DNA of 64,000 bases from Sinosporangium siamense (GTDB taxonomy: Bacteria > Actinomycetota > Actinomycetes > Streptosporangiales > Streptosporangiaceae), in contig NZ_BOOW01000006.1 of assembly GCF_016863435.1 (NCBI RefSeq), positions 586,025 through 650,024 of the forward strand. The letters are read 5' to 3'. The notes under the pieces are model-generated. The model searched no databases and was not told the DNA's origin. It worked only from the letters and a program-made list of their open reading frames with translations. The translations under genes and the position numbers were made by a program. How positions within the stretch are numbered: position 1 is the first letter of the stretch; each line of letters begins with the position of its first letter. Of the stretch, positions 1 through 8,212 are shown one piece after another.

Positions 1-2
1 GC

Positions 3-62
3 ACCGCCACCGGTGTGCTGCGCTACCGGGCGAAGGCGAAGTCCGACACGCCACCCAGCTAG
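3..62 (+). CDS. C-terminal end of an unidentified protein (partial)
   Basis: The window opens inside a gene. Reading from base 3 gives about 19 residues (TATGVLRYRAKAKSDTPPS) and then TAG at 60-62. Codon third positions are mostly G or C, as expected for coding DNA here. The fragment is too short to name. No other start-to-stop frame competes for it. Confidence 0.45.
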   Translation, partial: TATGVLRYRAKAKSDTPPS

Positions 63-536
63 CCGCTCCCCGTGCGGAACTCCGCGAAGCCGGGCTCCGC
101 CGTACGGATCGAGCCTGCTTGGCCCCCGCCGCGAGTCGTCGGCGTCGTCCCTGCCCGGAGTGCGCCTCTCGGTGCGGGGACGACGGTTTGCACGCGGATG
201 CCTCTGAGCGGTGGTCCTAGAGGGCGTTTTGTCTTTCTCCGGTCAAAGAACGGGACGCCGGTAGACCTGGCGGGAACCGCCTTCCGGTCCGGGGGCTGCG
301 GCCTCGGCGGGGGTGAACCCGAGCTGTTCGTAGAAGGTGCGAGCGCCGCTCGCGGAGGCGCCTGGGTGATCTGGGCCGAAGTTCACCACTTCCATCCGCA
401 CTTGGCCGCCCGAGCCAAGTGCGGCTGAGCCAAGCACGCCAGGCTCGGGTCGAGGACGCCGGTCCGACCGGTCCCACCATGCGCGAAGCCGCGGTGAAAA
501 CCGTGTGACCTGGGGAAGACAAGGGTGGGGGGAATC
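63..536. other. Mostly non-coding gap with one gene remnant
   Basis: I see no intact gene between the partial gene and the universal stress protein gene. The gap holds one copy of the dispersed GGCTCCGCCGTAC motif at 93-105 and the acetyltransferase remnant listed separately. Neither reading of the rest resembles a known protein. Confidence 0.5.
243..395 (-). pseudogene. C-terminal remnant of a GNAT acetyltransferase
   Basis: The minus strand reads MEVVNFGPDHPGAS, then GARTFYEQLGFTP, then GGSRQVYRRPVL and a stop at 243. The FYE-LGF step and the GGSRQVYRRPL ending are typical of the last third of GNAT N-acetyltransferases (acetyl-CoA pyrophosphate-binding helix plus final strands). The upstream part of the same frame does not look like the rest of that fold, so the N-terminal two thirds seem lost. 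There is no plausible ribosome binding site at the internal ATG. I judge it a decayed gene rather than a working small protein. Confidence 0.5.
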
Positions 537-1469
537 ATGATCGTTGTCGGGGTGGACGGGTCGGCCGCTGGGTTGGAGGCGGCGGGGTGGGCCGCGCGGG
601 AGGCCGTGCTGCGGGAGTCGCCGCTCCGGCTCGTGCATGTCATTCCGCACTGGGTGTCCGCCATGCACAATGATGCGCCGTTCGGGGAGGTGGGGCGGTG
701 GATGCGGGCCGGGGCCGAGTCGGTGTTGCGGGATGCGGTGGAGTTCGTACGGGAGGAGTGGCCGGCGGTTGAGCTGACCGTTGAGACGGTGTTCGGTGAT
801 TCGCGGCGTGCGTTGATCGACGAGTCGCATGTCGCGGACCTCCTCGTCGTCGGCAATCACGGCATAGGAGGCTTCCGCGGGCTGCTAGTCGGGTCGGTGG
901 CGATCGGCGTGGCGGGAAGGACACATTGCCCGGTGGGGGTGGTGCGGTCGGGGGCTTCGACGGCACGCGGGGAGCTGCTGGTCGGGATGGACGGGTCGCA
1001 GGGGAGCCTGGGGGCCGCCGCGTTCGCGTTCGCGGAGGCGGCGTTGCGGGGGGCCGGGGTGCGGGCGGTGCATGTGGTGCCGCGGTTGCCGCGCACGATT
1101 GAGGATCTGGCCGCCGCCCAGGAGGAGGAGGGTGGCGTGGTCGTGCTCCGGGGACGGCGGGAGCGGCGTGCGATGGCGGAGCGGGCGGCGCGTACGGCGG
1201 TCGCCGAGCACTTGGCCATGTTGAGTGCGCGTTATCCGGAGGTGCCGTTGACGGAGCGTGAGGCCGAGGGGCATCCGGCAGAGGTTTTGTCGGAGGTGTC
1301 GGCCTCAGCCCAGTTGCTGGTGGTGGGGTCGCGTGGCAGGGGCGGGTTCTCGGGCCTGCTGCTCGGCTCGGTCACTCACGCCCTGCTGCACCATGTGCGT
1401 TGTCCGCTGGTGATCGTGCCCACGACGACGGATCAGGAGGCCGAGTCGCCGGCCCAGACCGCAGAATAG
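537..1469 (+). CDS. Tandem-domain universal stress protein (UspA family)
   Basis: About 310 residues forming two UspA domains in a row. Each begins with a beta strand leading into GVDGS (VVGVDGS; LVGMDGS) and ends with the ATP-binding G-2x-G-9x-G(S) pattern: VVGNHGIGGFRGLLVGS in domain 1 and VVGSRGRGGFSGLLLGS in domain 2. Both nucleotide motifs are complete, so an ATP-binding cytosolic stress protein is expected. Two starts are possible: GTG at 525, or ATG at 537 preceded by GGGGGGA with usual spacing; I chose 537. The 3' end overlaps the convergent nucleotidyltransferase gene by 37 bp. No operon partner is visible. Actinobacteria carry many such paralogues, often induced by hypoxia or stationary phase; I saw no regulator box here. 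Confidence 0.9.
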   Translation: MIVVGVDGSAAGLEAAGWAAREAVLRESPLRLVHVIPHWVSAMHNDAPFGEVGRWMRAGAESVLRDAVEFVREEWPAVELTVETVFGDSRRALIDESHVADLLVVGNHGIGGFRGLLVGSVAIGVAGRTHCPVGVVRSGASTARGELLVGMDGSQGSLGAAAFAFAEAALRGAGVRAVHVVPRLPRTIEDLAAAQEEEGGVVVLRGRRERRAMAERAARTAVAEHLAMLSARYPEVPLTEREAEGHPAEVLSEVSASAQLLVVGSRGRGGFSGLLLGSVTHALLHHVRCPLVIVPTTTDQEAESPAQTAE

Positions 1470-2245
1470 GCGTCGACGAGCCACCGGTCTGCACGCTCGG
1501 CGTCGGGCCGGGGCGGCAGGTGGGAGGTCTCGATGAGCCGGGTCAGGCGGGCTTCCATGTCGTCGGCTACGGCGAGAGCCTCGTCCTTGCTGTGACGGCC
1601 CTGCCGGAGGTCGACGATCCACGTGCGCCACGGTTCGGGCATCGGAAGCGTGATTTTTCCGGTTTCCAGGAGCTCCACGCCTTGGAGCCCAAGCCGAACC
1701 ATATGTCCGGCGAATTTCACATCGAATCCGTATACATCAATGAGTTCGGGGCGATTTGTGGCTTTTCCCCGCTCTGGGTAGACCAGGCGGTCCCGCTGCG
1801 ACCGGAGATAACCCAGGAAATGGTGACCGGTCAGACGGGAGAGCACGAACTCGGGCACCTCTTCACGTAATGCCTGGCCCAGGCCGGTCGTGACCACGAT
1901 CTCGTCGTCCGGCACGAACAGCGGCAGGAGGACCGTCGGGTTGCCGCCTAAGGCCAGCGCCATCCACTTACGCAAGCCGTAGACCGTGAGGTCCAGATCG
2001 CCGGGCCCGGAACGCACCCCCTCGGGCTGGGTGCGAAAGACATACTGCTCGAACTTCCGCAGCCCGACGACATACCGCGCCGGCTCCACGCAGATGCCCA
2101 TCTCGTCCCGGTCGTCGGTGCCCGCGATCGCAGTGCCGTGCACACCGGAGCCCACCTGGCACCGGAGGATCGTGTGGCGTTCCGCGATCTCCGCGTACTC
2201 CGCCGTCCCATGCTTCATCCACCCGATCGTTTTCACATCGGCCAT
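1433..2245 (-). CDS. RlaP-type nucleotidyltransferase (DNA polymerase beta superfamily, PF10127)
   Basis: 270 residues. The nucleotidyltransferase signature is near the N-terminus: GSGVHG at residues 32-37 followed by TDDRDE at 43-48, the G-S and D-x-D metal-binding motif of this superfamily. The rest (FVPDDEIV, HHFLGYLRSQR, YGFDVKFAGHMVRLGLQGVELL) matches the uncharacterised RlaP family, named for an association with RNA repair in some bacteria. The protein probably transfers a nucleotide, but its acceptor is unknown. No RNA ligase or RtcB gene is near, so a repair role is not supported by context. It stands alone, convergent with the stress protein gene. The ATG at 2245 is preceded by GGAGAGGAT, a good ribosome binding site. 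Confidence 0.85.
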   Translation of the reverse strand: MADVKTIGWMKHGTAEYAEIAERHTILRCQVGSGVHGTAIAGTDDRDEMGICVEPARYVVGLRKFEQYVFRTQPEGVRSGPGDLDLTVYGLRKWMALALGGNPTVLLPLFVPDDEIVVTTGLGQALREEVPEFVLSRLTGHHFLGYLRSQRDRLVYPERGKATNRPELIDVYGFDVKFAGHMVRLGLQGVELLETGKITLPMPEPWRTWIVDLRQGRHSKDEALAVADDMEARLTRLIETSHLPPRPDAERADRWLVDAYSAVWAGDSAS

Positions 2246-2337
2246 GATCCTCTCCTATCCCGTTAAATGCCGCTGGATTTCCTTCGCAAGGGAACCTCTT
2301 GCCTTGAGTGCGAGGATGAAAGCGCAGGTCAGCGGGC

Positions 2338-3441
2338 ATGAAGGGGACTATCTTCATGCATTGGCCGGGGGGAGCCATGGTGCACTGCACAATTGGCCGT
2401 GTGGTAATCGTGTCGGCGAGCATCGTGGCCCTGGCGGGTTGCATGCCGTGGATGAGCAATCAGGGGGACAAAGCCGCGCCGTCCGCTCAGGTGAACGCGG
2501 CGAAGGCGGCGCAGGCGAAGGTCGCGGCGCACGCGGCGAGCCTCGCGGCGGCGGCCAAGGCCAAGGCCAACGAGCTCGGCCAGATTCCGGTGCTCATGTA
2601 TCACCGGATCATTGAAAAGCCGACGTCCGTCGACGACCTCGACCCGAAGGTGTTCCGCGCCGAGATGGAACGCCTGGTGGCCGAGGGATATGTGCCGATC
2701 ACCGCGGCGGAATATGCGACGGGGCGGATCGGCATTCCCGCGGGGAAGCACGCCGTGGTGCTCACCTTCGACGACTCGTCGCCGTCCCAGCTCAGTTTGG
2801 ACGGCATGGGCGCACCCAAAGCCGGCACCGCCGTCGCCATTCTGCAGGACGTCGCCCGCAAACACCCCTCGTTCCGTCCCGTCGCCACCTTCTACGTGAC
2901 GAAGGACATGTTCGGGGTGACGACCCCGGAAGAGCAGGCGCAGATGGTCACGTGGCTGCGCAACAACGGGTTCGACATCGGCAACCACACCCGCGACCAC
3001 CTTAATCTGCGCGGCCGCGAGAAGAAGGCCGTGTTCGACGAGGTCGCGGCCGGCCATAAACTCATCACCGACCTGGTGAAGGAGGCGTCGCCGGTCACGC
3101 TGGCCCTGCCGTACGGCAATCAGCCCACGAAAGCCGAGTGGGCGCGCAAGGGCAACTCAGGGAAGGTGGCCTATGACTACGGCGGGGTTTTCCTCGCGGG
3201 TTACAACCCGGCGCCCTCGCCCTACGGGAAGGATTTCAACGCCCTCGGCATCCCGCGCATCCGCTCGGGGGTCAAGAAGGGCGACTGCTCGAAGTTCTGC
3301 TCGGCGGCGTGGCTGGACTGGTTGAAGGCCAACCCCGACAAGAGGTTCACCTCAGACGGCGACGCGAAGACGGTCGCCTATCCGAAGTTCAAGGCGCCTT
3401 TCATGGCGAAGCAGTTCACCGGGCAGGCTTTGGCGTACTGA
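2338..3441 (+). CDS. Lipoprotein polysaccharide deacetylase (NodB domain, CE4)
   Basis: Up to 367 residues. A short hydrophobic signal ends in the lipobox LAGC (residues 32-35), so the protein is probably lipid-anchored outside the membrane. An Ala/Lys-rich linker (about 45-80) leads to the NodB fold: PVLMYHRI at 84-91, TFDD at 143-146 (catalytic base and metal Asp) and NHTRDH at 216-221 (two metal His). This is the CE4 set for a metal-dependent deacetylase acting on cell-wall or chitin-like sugars. The start is unsure: ATG at 2338 has a weak ribosome site, while ATG at 2377 follows GGGGGGAG closely and would give a neat 21-residue signal. A 42-bp tandem repeat lies just after the stop. Confidence 0.88.
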   Translation: MKGTIFMHWPGGAMVHCTIGRVVIVSASIVALAGCMPWMSNQGDKAAPSAQVNAAKAAQAKVAAHAASLAAAAKAKANELGQIPVLMYHRIIEKPTSVDDLDPKVFRAEMERLVAEGYVPITAAEYATGRIGIPAGKHAVVLTFDDSSPSQLSLDGMGAPKAGTAVAILQDVARKHPSFRPVATFYVTKDMFGVTTPEEQAQMVTWLRNNGFDIGNHTRDHLNLRGREKKAVFDEVAAGHKLITDLVKEASPVTLALPYGNQPTKAEWARKGNSGKVAYDYGGVFLAGYNPAPSPYGKDFNALGIPRIRSGVKKGDCSKFCSAAWLDWLKANPDKRFTSDGDAKTVAYPKFKAPFMAKQFTGQALAY

Positions 3442-3451
3442 CGTCGCGTTG

Positions 3452-3590
3452 CCCATCACGGCCGGTGTCTTCCGGCGTGCGGGGAACGGCAGGCCCATCA
3501 CGGCCGGTGTCTTCCGGCGTGCGGGGAACGGCTGGCCTGGCACGGCCGGTGTCTTCCGGCATGGGCGGAGCGGCCGGCCTGTCACGGCCG
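3452..3590. repeat. 42-bp tandem repeat with a hairpin in each unit
   Basis: Three units start at 3452, 3494 and 3536, with a fading fourth at 3578; the period is exactly 42 bp. Each full unit holds GCCGG-TGTCTT-CCGGC, a 5-bp stem that extends to CAC/GTG with one bulged base in the first two units. The array fills the gap between two convergent genes (stops at 3441 and 3604), where it could act as a serial terminator. There are no spacers, so it is not a CRISPR array. Confidence 0.85.
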
Positions 3591-3603
3591 GTTGTTGGCG
3601 CCG

Positions 3604-3906
3604 TCAGGAACGGCCGGCCTCCCACACGGCTTCGAATGCCTCGGTGGAGATCTGGGTGAGTGTCCAGATCTCCACCGCCTGGTTGGTGAGGAAACCGTGC
3701 TCGTCTTCCAGATGGCCCCACCAATAGCGCCACACGGTGCGGTCGGCGCCGATCTCGATCTGCCGGACCGCCCAGTGCTCACCGTCGCCTTCGACGGTCT
3801 CGAACAGCCAGATCCCGCCGTCCTCGTCGTCGCCGCGCCAGTGATGACGCGGCATGTCGGACTCGGCCAGCGTCTTGAGGGCGGGCACGCGCAGGTCAGC
3901 GCTCAA
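3604..3906 (-). CDS. Small hypothetical protein, acidic and Trp-rich
   Basis: 100 residues, soluble, no signal peptide. The middle has dense aromatic blocks (HHWRGDDEDGG, WLFETVEGDGEHWAVRQIEI, WRYWWGHLEDE) alternating as in a small beta-sheet protein. It ends FEAVWEAG. Codon third positions are GC-rich, which supports a real gene. I do not recognise a named family. The ATG at 3906 is preceded by AGAGGGGACCG, a good ribosome binding site. It is convergent with the deacetylase gene across the hairpin repeat. Confidence 0.6.
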   Translation of the reverse strand: MSADLRVPALKTLAESDMPRHHWRGDDEDGGIWLFETVEGDGEHWAVRQIEIGADRTVWRYWWGHLEDEHGFLTNQAVEIWTLTQISTEAFEAVWEAGRS

Positions 3907-4168
3907 GATCGGTCCCCTCTAACTCGTGTCTCGGGTGAGCGGCTCACCAGGCGAGCAGGCTCCGGGGCATGGGGACCCCGGGTCTGTGTGGACACGGCTG
4001 CGTTTCCCCGGTGACCAGGCGTCCCGGGCCACCATATCCCGCAGTAAATGCCGGGTCGTTCCGCAGGCATTCGTCGAGCTCGCCGGCTCAGGCCAGAGGA
4101 ACCCGGCGGCTGACTTCAGCTACGATAGCCCGAAGTGGCTGGGGCGGTATGAGAGTAAAAATTGCGTT

Positions 4169-4384
4169 TCACCAATGAGGTCTTGTGCGGTGAGACAACT
4201 CCCAACGTCCTAGGCCGGGGAAGCCGCCGGCCCGCGTCCACGTCGCCGGCTCCGGCTCCGGCGAGACACGCGGCGGCGAAAGACGGCGGGCCTGCGCGGC
4301 GGCCATGAGTACGGCGGTGACGGCGGCCACCTCCGCCGCCGTCGGCGCGCCCCGCACGATCACGATCTCCGGCTCCCCGCTCAC
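4169..4384 (-). CDS. Acyl-CoA carboxylase epsilon subunit
   Basis: 71 residues. It has the typical short epsilon-subunit layout: a first strand EIVIVRGAPT followed by a helix rich in Ala (AAEVAAVTAVLMAAAQ), then a Pro/Arg-rich stretch and a Trp (W) before the end. In Streptomyces and mycobacteria this subunit binds the beta subunit and raises the activity of acetyl-, propionyl- or long-chain acyl-CoA carboxylases. The ATG overlaps the stop of the beta gene by 4 bp (ATGA), so translation is probably coupled. It seems to be the last gene of a two-gene operon. Confidence 0.85.
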   Translation of the reverse strand: MSGEPEIVIVRGAPTAAEVAAVTAVLMAAAQARRLSPPRVSPEPEPATWTRAGGFPGLGRWELSHRTRPHW

Positions 4385-5961
4385 TGCGGCTGGTTCCCGT
4401 GCTTGCGGCTCGGAAGCGGAGCCTGCTTGGTACGCAGCATCGACAACGCCCGGATGAGGACGATCCGCGTCTCCGAAGGGTCGATGATGTCGTCGACCAG
4501 GCCGCGCTCGGCCGCGTAGTACGGGTGCATCAGCTCGGACCTGTACTCCTTCACCAGCCGGTCCCGGGTGGCCTCCGGATCGGCCGCCCCCGCGATCTGC
4601 TTACGGAAGATCACGTTCGCCGCCGCCTCGGCCCCCATCACCGCGATCTCGTTCGTGGGCCAGGCGAAGCAGAGGTCGGCGCCGATCGAGCGGGAGTCCA
4701 TGACGATGTAGGCTCCGCCGTACGCCTTGCGGAGCACCAGCGAGACCCTGGGCACCGTGGCGTTGCAATAGGCGTAGAGCAGTTTGGCGCCGTGCCTGAT
4801 GATTCCGCCGTGCTCCTGGCTGACGCCCGGCAGGAAGCCCGGCACGTCGACCAGCGTGACGATCGGGATGTTGAACGCATCGCAGAACTGCACAAAACGC
4901 GCGGCCTTCTCACTGGCATGAATGTCGAGCACGCCCGCCATGGAGATCGGCTGGTTCGCCACGATCCCCGCCACCTGGCCGCCCATCCGCACCAGCGCGC
5001 ACACGATGTTGGCCGCCCACGCCGCCTGGATCTCGAACAGCTCGCCGTCGTCGGCGATCTCCTCGATCACCTTCCTGATGTCGTAGGGGTGGCCGGGGTC
5101 GGCGGGGACCAGCGTGAGCAGCGCGTCCGTACGGCGGGCCGGCGAGTCCGCGGGCTCGATCGGCGGAGGCATCTCGCGATTGTTGGCCGGCAAAAGGGAC
5201 AGTAGGTAGCGGACGTCGTCGAGGCAGCTCTCCTCGTCGTCGTAGACGCCCGTCGCGACCCCCGACATCATGGCGTGCACGTCGCCGCCGCCGAGCCCGA
5301 GGTGCGTGATCTCCTCGCCGGTGACCGCCTGCACGACATCCGGCCCGGTGATGAACATCTGGGAGATGTCCCGGACCATGAACACGAAGTCGGTCAGCGC
5401 GGGGGAGTATGCCGCTCCTCCGGCACAAGGCCCCAGCATGACGCTGATCTGGGGAATCACCCCCGAGGCCGCGGTGTTGCGGCGGAAGATCCCGCCATAT
5501 CCCGCGAGTGCCGTCACGCCCTCCTGGATGCGTGCTCCCGCCCCGTCGTTGAGCGACACCAGGGGCGCACCCGCCTGGATGGCGAGATCCATCACCTTAT
5601 GGATCTTCGCGGCGTGTGCCTCGCCGAGGGCCCCGCCGAAGATGCGAAAATCATGCGCGTAGACAAAGACCGTCCGGCCGAAGACCGTGCCCCAGCCGGT
5701 GATCACCCCGTCCGAATACGGCTTGCGCTCCTCCAGACCGAACCCCGTGGCCCGATGCCGCCGGAGCGGCTCGATCTCCTGAAACGAATCGGGGTCGAGA
5801 AGAAGCTCGATACGCTCACGCGCGGTCAGCTTGCCCTTGGCGTGCTGACGCTCGGTGGCCGCGGGATCCGGTCCTTGCTGGACCTTCTCCCGCAGGAGGT
5901 GAAGCTCGGCTAGGCGTTCCTCGTTGGTCGGCTCCTGGGGGCGCTCATGAAGGAGTGTCAC
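4381..5961 (-). CDS. Acyl-CoA carboxylase beta subunit (carboxyltransferase; propionyl/acetyl-CoA type)
   Basis: About 526 residues with the two crotonase-like halves of a biotin-dependent carboxyltransferase. The N-terminal half has KGKLTARERIELLLD, the acyl-CoA oxyanion site SLNDGAGARIQEG, and LGPCAGGAAYSPALTD. The C-terminal half has VDVPGFLPG and LRKAYGGAYIVM. With a biotinylated alpha chain encoded elsewhere it makes malonyl- or methylmalonyl-CoA, both extender units for the polyketide synthase at the other end of the window. A longer reading starts at ATG 5994, but GTG 5961 follows a GAGG at normal distance and gives the usual N-terminus (TLLHERPQ). It is followed by its epsilon subunit with 4-bp overlap. 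Confidence 0.93.
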   Translation of the reverse strand: MTLLHERPQEPTNEERLAELHLLREKVQQGPDPAATERQHAKGKLTARERIELLLDPDSFQEIEPLRRHRATGFGLEERKPYSDGVITGWGTVFGRTVFVYAHDFRIFGGALGEAHAAKIHKVMDLAIQAGAPLVSLNDGAGARIQEGVTALAGYGGIFRRNTAASGVIPQISVMLGPCAGGAAYSPALTDFVFMVRDISQMFITGPDVVQAVTGEEITHLGLGGGDVHAMMSGVATGVYDDEESCLDDVRYLLSLLPANNREMPPPIEPADSPARRTDALLTLVPADPGHPYDIRKVIEEIADDGELFEIQAAWAANIVCALVRMGGQVAGIVANQPISMAGVLDIHASEKAARFVQFCDAFNIPIVTLVDVPGFLPGVSQEHGGIIRHGAKLLYAYCNATVPRVSLVLRKAYGGAYIVMDSRSIGADLCFAWPTNEIAVMGAEAAANVIFRKQIAGAADPEATRDRLVKEYRSELMHPYYAAERGLVDDIIDPSETRIVLIRALSMLRTKQAPLPSRKHGNQPQ

Positions 5962-6465
5962 AGTAACCTCATTGATCACGAAATGCCGGGACATGTCCTG
6001 GCAGACCGATTCGGTTGTCGGCGTGGAAGCTATAACTCCTCGCTAAAGGCACTCTGGAGCACAACTCGACACCCTGATCTCGACCCGCCAACCGACCATG
6101 GTCGGGGGAGAGGAACGCAGATCCCCCTAAACCCCGGAGTACGGCAGAAGCCCACCCAGGCTCCCGCCGTACATGCCGGCCTGCCGAGTGCCTGCCGCCC
6201 TGAGGTCACTGCCAGGCTGATGTCTGCGGCCTGGCGTAAGCCAACCGTTCGACATCTGCCGGCGGAGACCGCATCGAGGTCGCGCCGCTGCCGGATGACC
6301 GGGCCGTCGTCCGCTGTAGTGAGAGGCGCAAAACCACCGTTTTCCACAGCGCTGGCCCGGCGTCAAATAAGTGGCGTCCGGGGAACGCCGATCGCTAGCG
6401 TGGCGCCGTCGATTCACGATCAACCGTCGTGGGCTCCGCGCTCGGGCTCTGAGAGGCGTTCTCCG
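5962..6465. other. Divergent intergenic region
   Basis: About 500 bp between the divergent carboxylase and MBL-hydrolase genes. An open frame runs across it, but its codon use and translation do not look like protein. It contains one perfect 14-bp palindrome (listed separately). I see no other feature. Confidence 0.5.
6092..6105. promoter_or_regulatory. 14-bp palindrome CCGACCATGGTCGG, possible operator
   Basis: A perfect palindrome lies 131 bp upstream of the carboxylase start and 361 bp upstream of the MBL-hydrolase start. Its position between divergent genes fits a regulator site. No regulator gene is adjacent, so the assignment is a guess from symmetry alone. Confidence 0.3.
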
Positions 6466-7458
6466 ATGACACGGCATACCGCGCGAACGGCCGGTCCACC
6501 CGAGCCGCTCGGGCCGGGGCACCCCTTCCGGCAGTGGAAGACCTGGCGCGTCCCCGGCACCGATTTGACCCTCACGGGCTACTCGCGGGCCAACGACAAG
6601 ACCTTCTTCCACATCCCCGAGCTGCGCTGCTCCCTCGACGCGGGACTCTGCGAGGGGCGGCAGGTGGACACCGTCCTCCTCACTCACGCCCACCACGACC
6701 ACGCCAAGGACCTCGACTTCCTCGCCGGCAACCCCTCGGGCGTGGACGTCTACCTGCCCGCCGAGGCCGTGCCGTACGCCGATGCCTACATCCGCGCCTC
6801 GGGTGAGCTGAACCACGGCCCTGGGTTCGATCCCGCGTTCGCGCGGCACAGGCTGCACGGGGTACGGCAGGGCGACGAGTTCGTGTTCGGGCGGCGGAGG
6901 CACCACGTGCGGGTGGTCGAGTGCGAGCACAAGGTGCCGTGCGTGGGATACGCCCTCTCGGAGATGCGTAAGTCACTCAGGCCCGAGTTCGAGGAGCTCC
7001 GAAGGTCCCTCGTGGAGCAGGGGAGAGGCGGCGAGTTCGGCCGGCTCATGGCGCGGAAGCGCGCAGAGGGAGTCGAGGTCGAGGTCGAGGCGCGGCGCCC
7101 GATCTTCGCCTACCTCGGCGACACGCACGTGCGGGTCTTCGAGCGCAACCCGTGGCTCTTCGACTATCCGGTGGTCGTCACCGAGTGCACCTTCCTCCAC
7201 GACACCGAGGCGGAGCGCGCCGAGCGGGTCGGGCACACCGTGTGGAGCGGGCTCAAACCGGTGGTCGAGGCGCGTCCGGAGACCCTCTTCGTGCTGATCC
7301 ACTTCAGCCTGCGGCACACGGACCGCGAGGTGCTCGACTTCTTCGAACGCGAGTGGGAGCGGGCCGGGGACGCGCGGCCGGACAACGTGGTGCTCTGGGC
7401 CCACCGCGAGAGCCACCTGCCGGAGCGCGCCCAGCCCAGCGTCCTCTGGGCTACCTGA
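6466..7458 (+). CDS. MBL-fold metallo-hydrolase (ribonuclease Z-like)
   Basis: 330 residues. The metallo-beta-lactamase zinc motif is intact as THAHHDH at residues 73-79; later LGDTHVRVF supplies the bridging Asp and a His, and VLIHFSLRH/WAHRESHLP the terminal His region. The long middle part (VRVVECEHKVPCVGYAL) resembles RNase Z-like members rather than lactamases, so a phosphodiesterase or esterase role is more likely than antibiotic hydrolysis. ATG 6466 is preceded by GAGAGGCG at 8 nt. The frame is open further upstream, but that part lacks coding character. The protein appears cytosolic and monocistronic. Confidence 0.85.
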   Translation: MTRHTARTAGPPEPLGPGHPFRQWKTWRVPGTDLTLTGYSRANDKTFFHIPELRCSLDAGLCEGRQVDTVLLTHAHHDHAKDLDFLAGNPSGVDVYLPAEAVPYADAYIRASGELNHGPGFDPAFARHRLHGVRQGDEFVFGRRRHHVRVVECEHKVPCVGYALSEMRKSLRPEFEELRRSLVEQGRGGEFGRLMARKRAEGVEVEVEARRPIFAYLGDTHVRVFERNPWLFDYPVVVTECTFLHDTEAERAERVGHTVWSGLKPVVEARPETLFVLIHFSLRHTDREVLDFFEREWERAGDARPDNVVLWAHRESHLPERAQPSVLWAT

Positions 7459-7684
7459 CCGCACGTGATCGCACGCGGCCGAGGCGGGGAGTACGGCAAT
7501 GCCGCATGCCTGGCCTTTGGGTGGCCGAATGGTTGCGTTCGGTGACGAACGCCTGTGGTGTCGGCGGTCGGGCGGCGGACCGCTCTTGATCGACGAGGCG
7601 TCGACCTGCGGCGGCGTATATTGGGTTGGCGGAGACCTCCCCCCGGAAGGCCGCGGCGTGCGCCGTGCGCCGGAACGGAGGGTG

Positions 7685-8212
7685 ATGGCTCGCCACACGA
7701 CTCACCGGGCCCCCGTGGCCACGGTCAAGCGGGTCGAGGTGACCTTGACGGTCAACGGCGTCGACCACCGGCTCGAGCTTGACTCCCGCGTGACCCTGCT
7801 TGACGCGCTGCGCGACGTCCTCGGGCTGACCGGCACCAAGAAGGGGTGTGACCAGGGCGCCTGCGGCGCGTGCACCGTGATGGCCGACGGCAGACGCATC
7901 TTGTCCTGCCTGACGCTGGCCGCGCAGTGCGAGGACCGGGCCGTCACCACCGTCGAAGGGCTCTCCGACGGTGCCGTGCTCCAACCGATGCAGGAGGCGT
8001 TCATCCGCCACGACGCCTTCCAGTGCGGCTACTGCACTTCGGGGCAGATCGTGTCGGCGGTGTGCCTGCTGGCCGAGGGGCGCGCAGGGTCCGACGCGGA
8101 CATCCGCGAGTTCATGAGCGGCAACCTGTGCCGGTGCGGGGCCTACTCCAACATCGTCGCGGCCATCCGCGACGTCCGCGACCGGATGGGGGTGGACGGC
8201 CGCGATGCATGA
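7685..8212 (+). CDS. Molybdenum hydroxylase 2Fe-2S subunit (PaoA/YagT-like)
   Basis: 175 residues with two [2Fe-2S] domains. The ferredoxin-like N-terminal half carries GCDQGACGACTVM and SCLTLA (plant-type cluster); the helical C-terminal half carries CGYCTSGQI and GNLCRCGAY (second cluster). It passes electrons between the molybdopterin and FAD subunits encoded next. The chosen ATG follows GGAGGGTG closely; the frame is open further upstream. No Tat signal is seen, unlike E. coli PaoA, so a cytoplasmic complex is predicted. It overlaps the FAD-subunit gene by 8 bp. Confidence 0.92.
   Translation: MARHTTHRAPVATVKRVEVTLTVNGVDHRLELDSRVTLLDALRDVLGLTGTKKGCDQGACGACTVMADGRRILSCLTLAAQCEDRAVTTVEGLSDGAVLQPMQEAFIRHDAFQCGYCTSGQIVSAVCLLAEGRAGSDADIREFMSGNLCRCGAYSNIVAAIRDVRDRMGVDGRDA

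Noticed and set aside
3452..3590. Possible CRISPR array
   Set aside because: The units are back to back with no unique spacers, and no cas genes are near.
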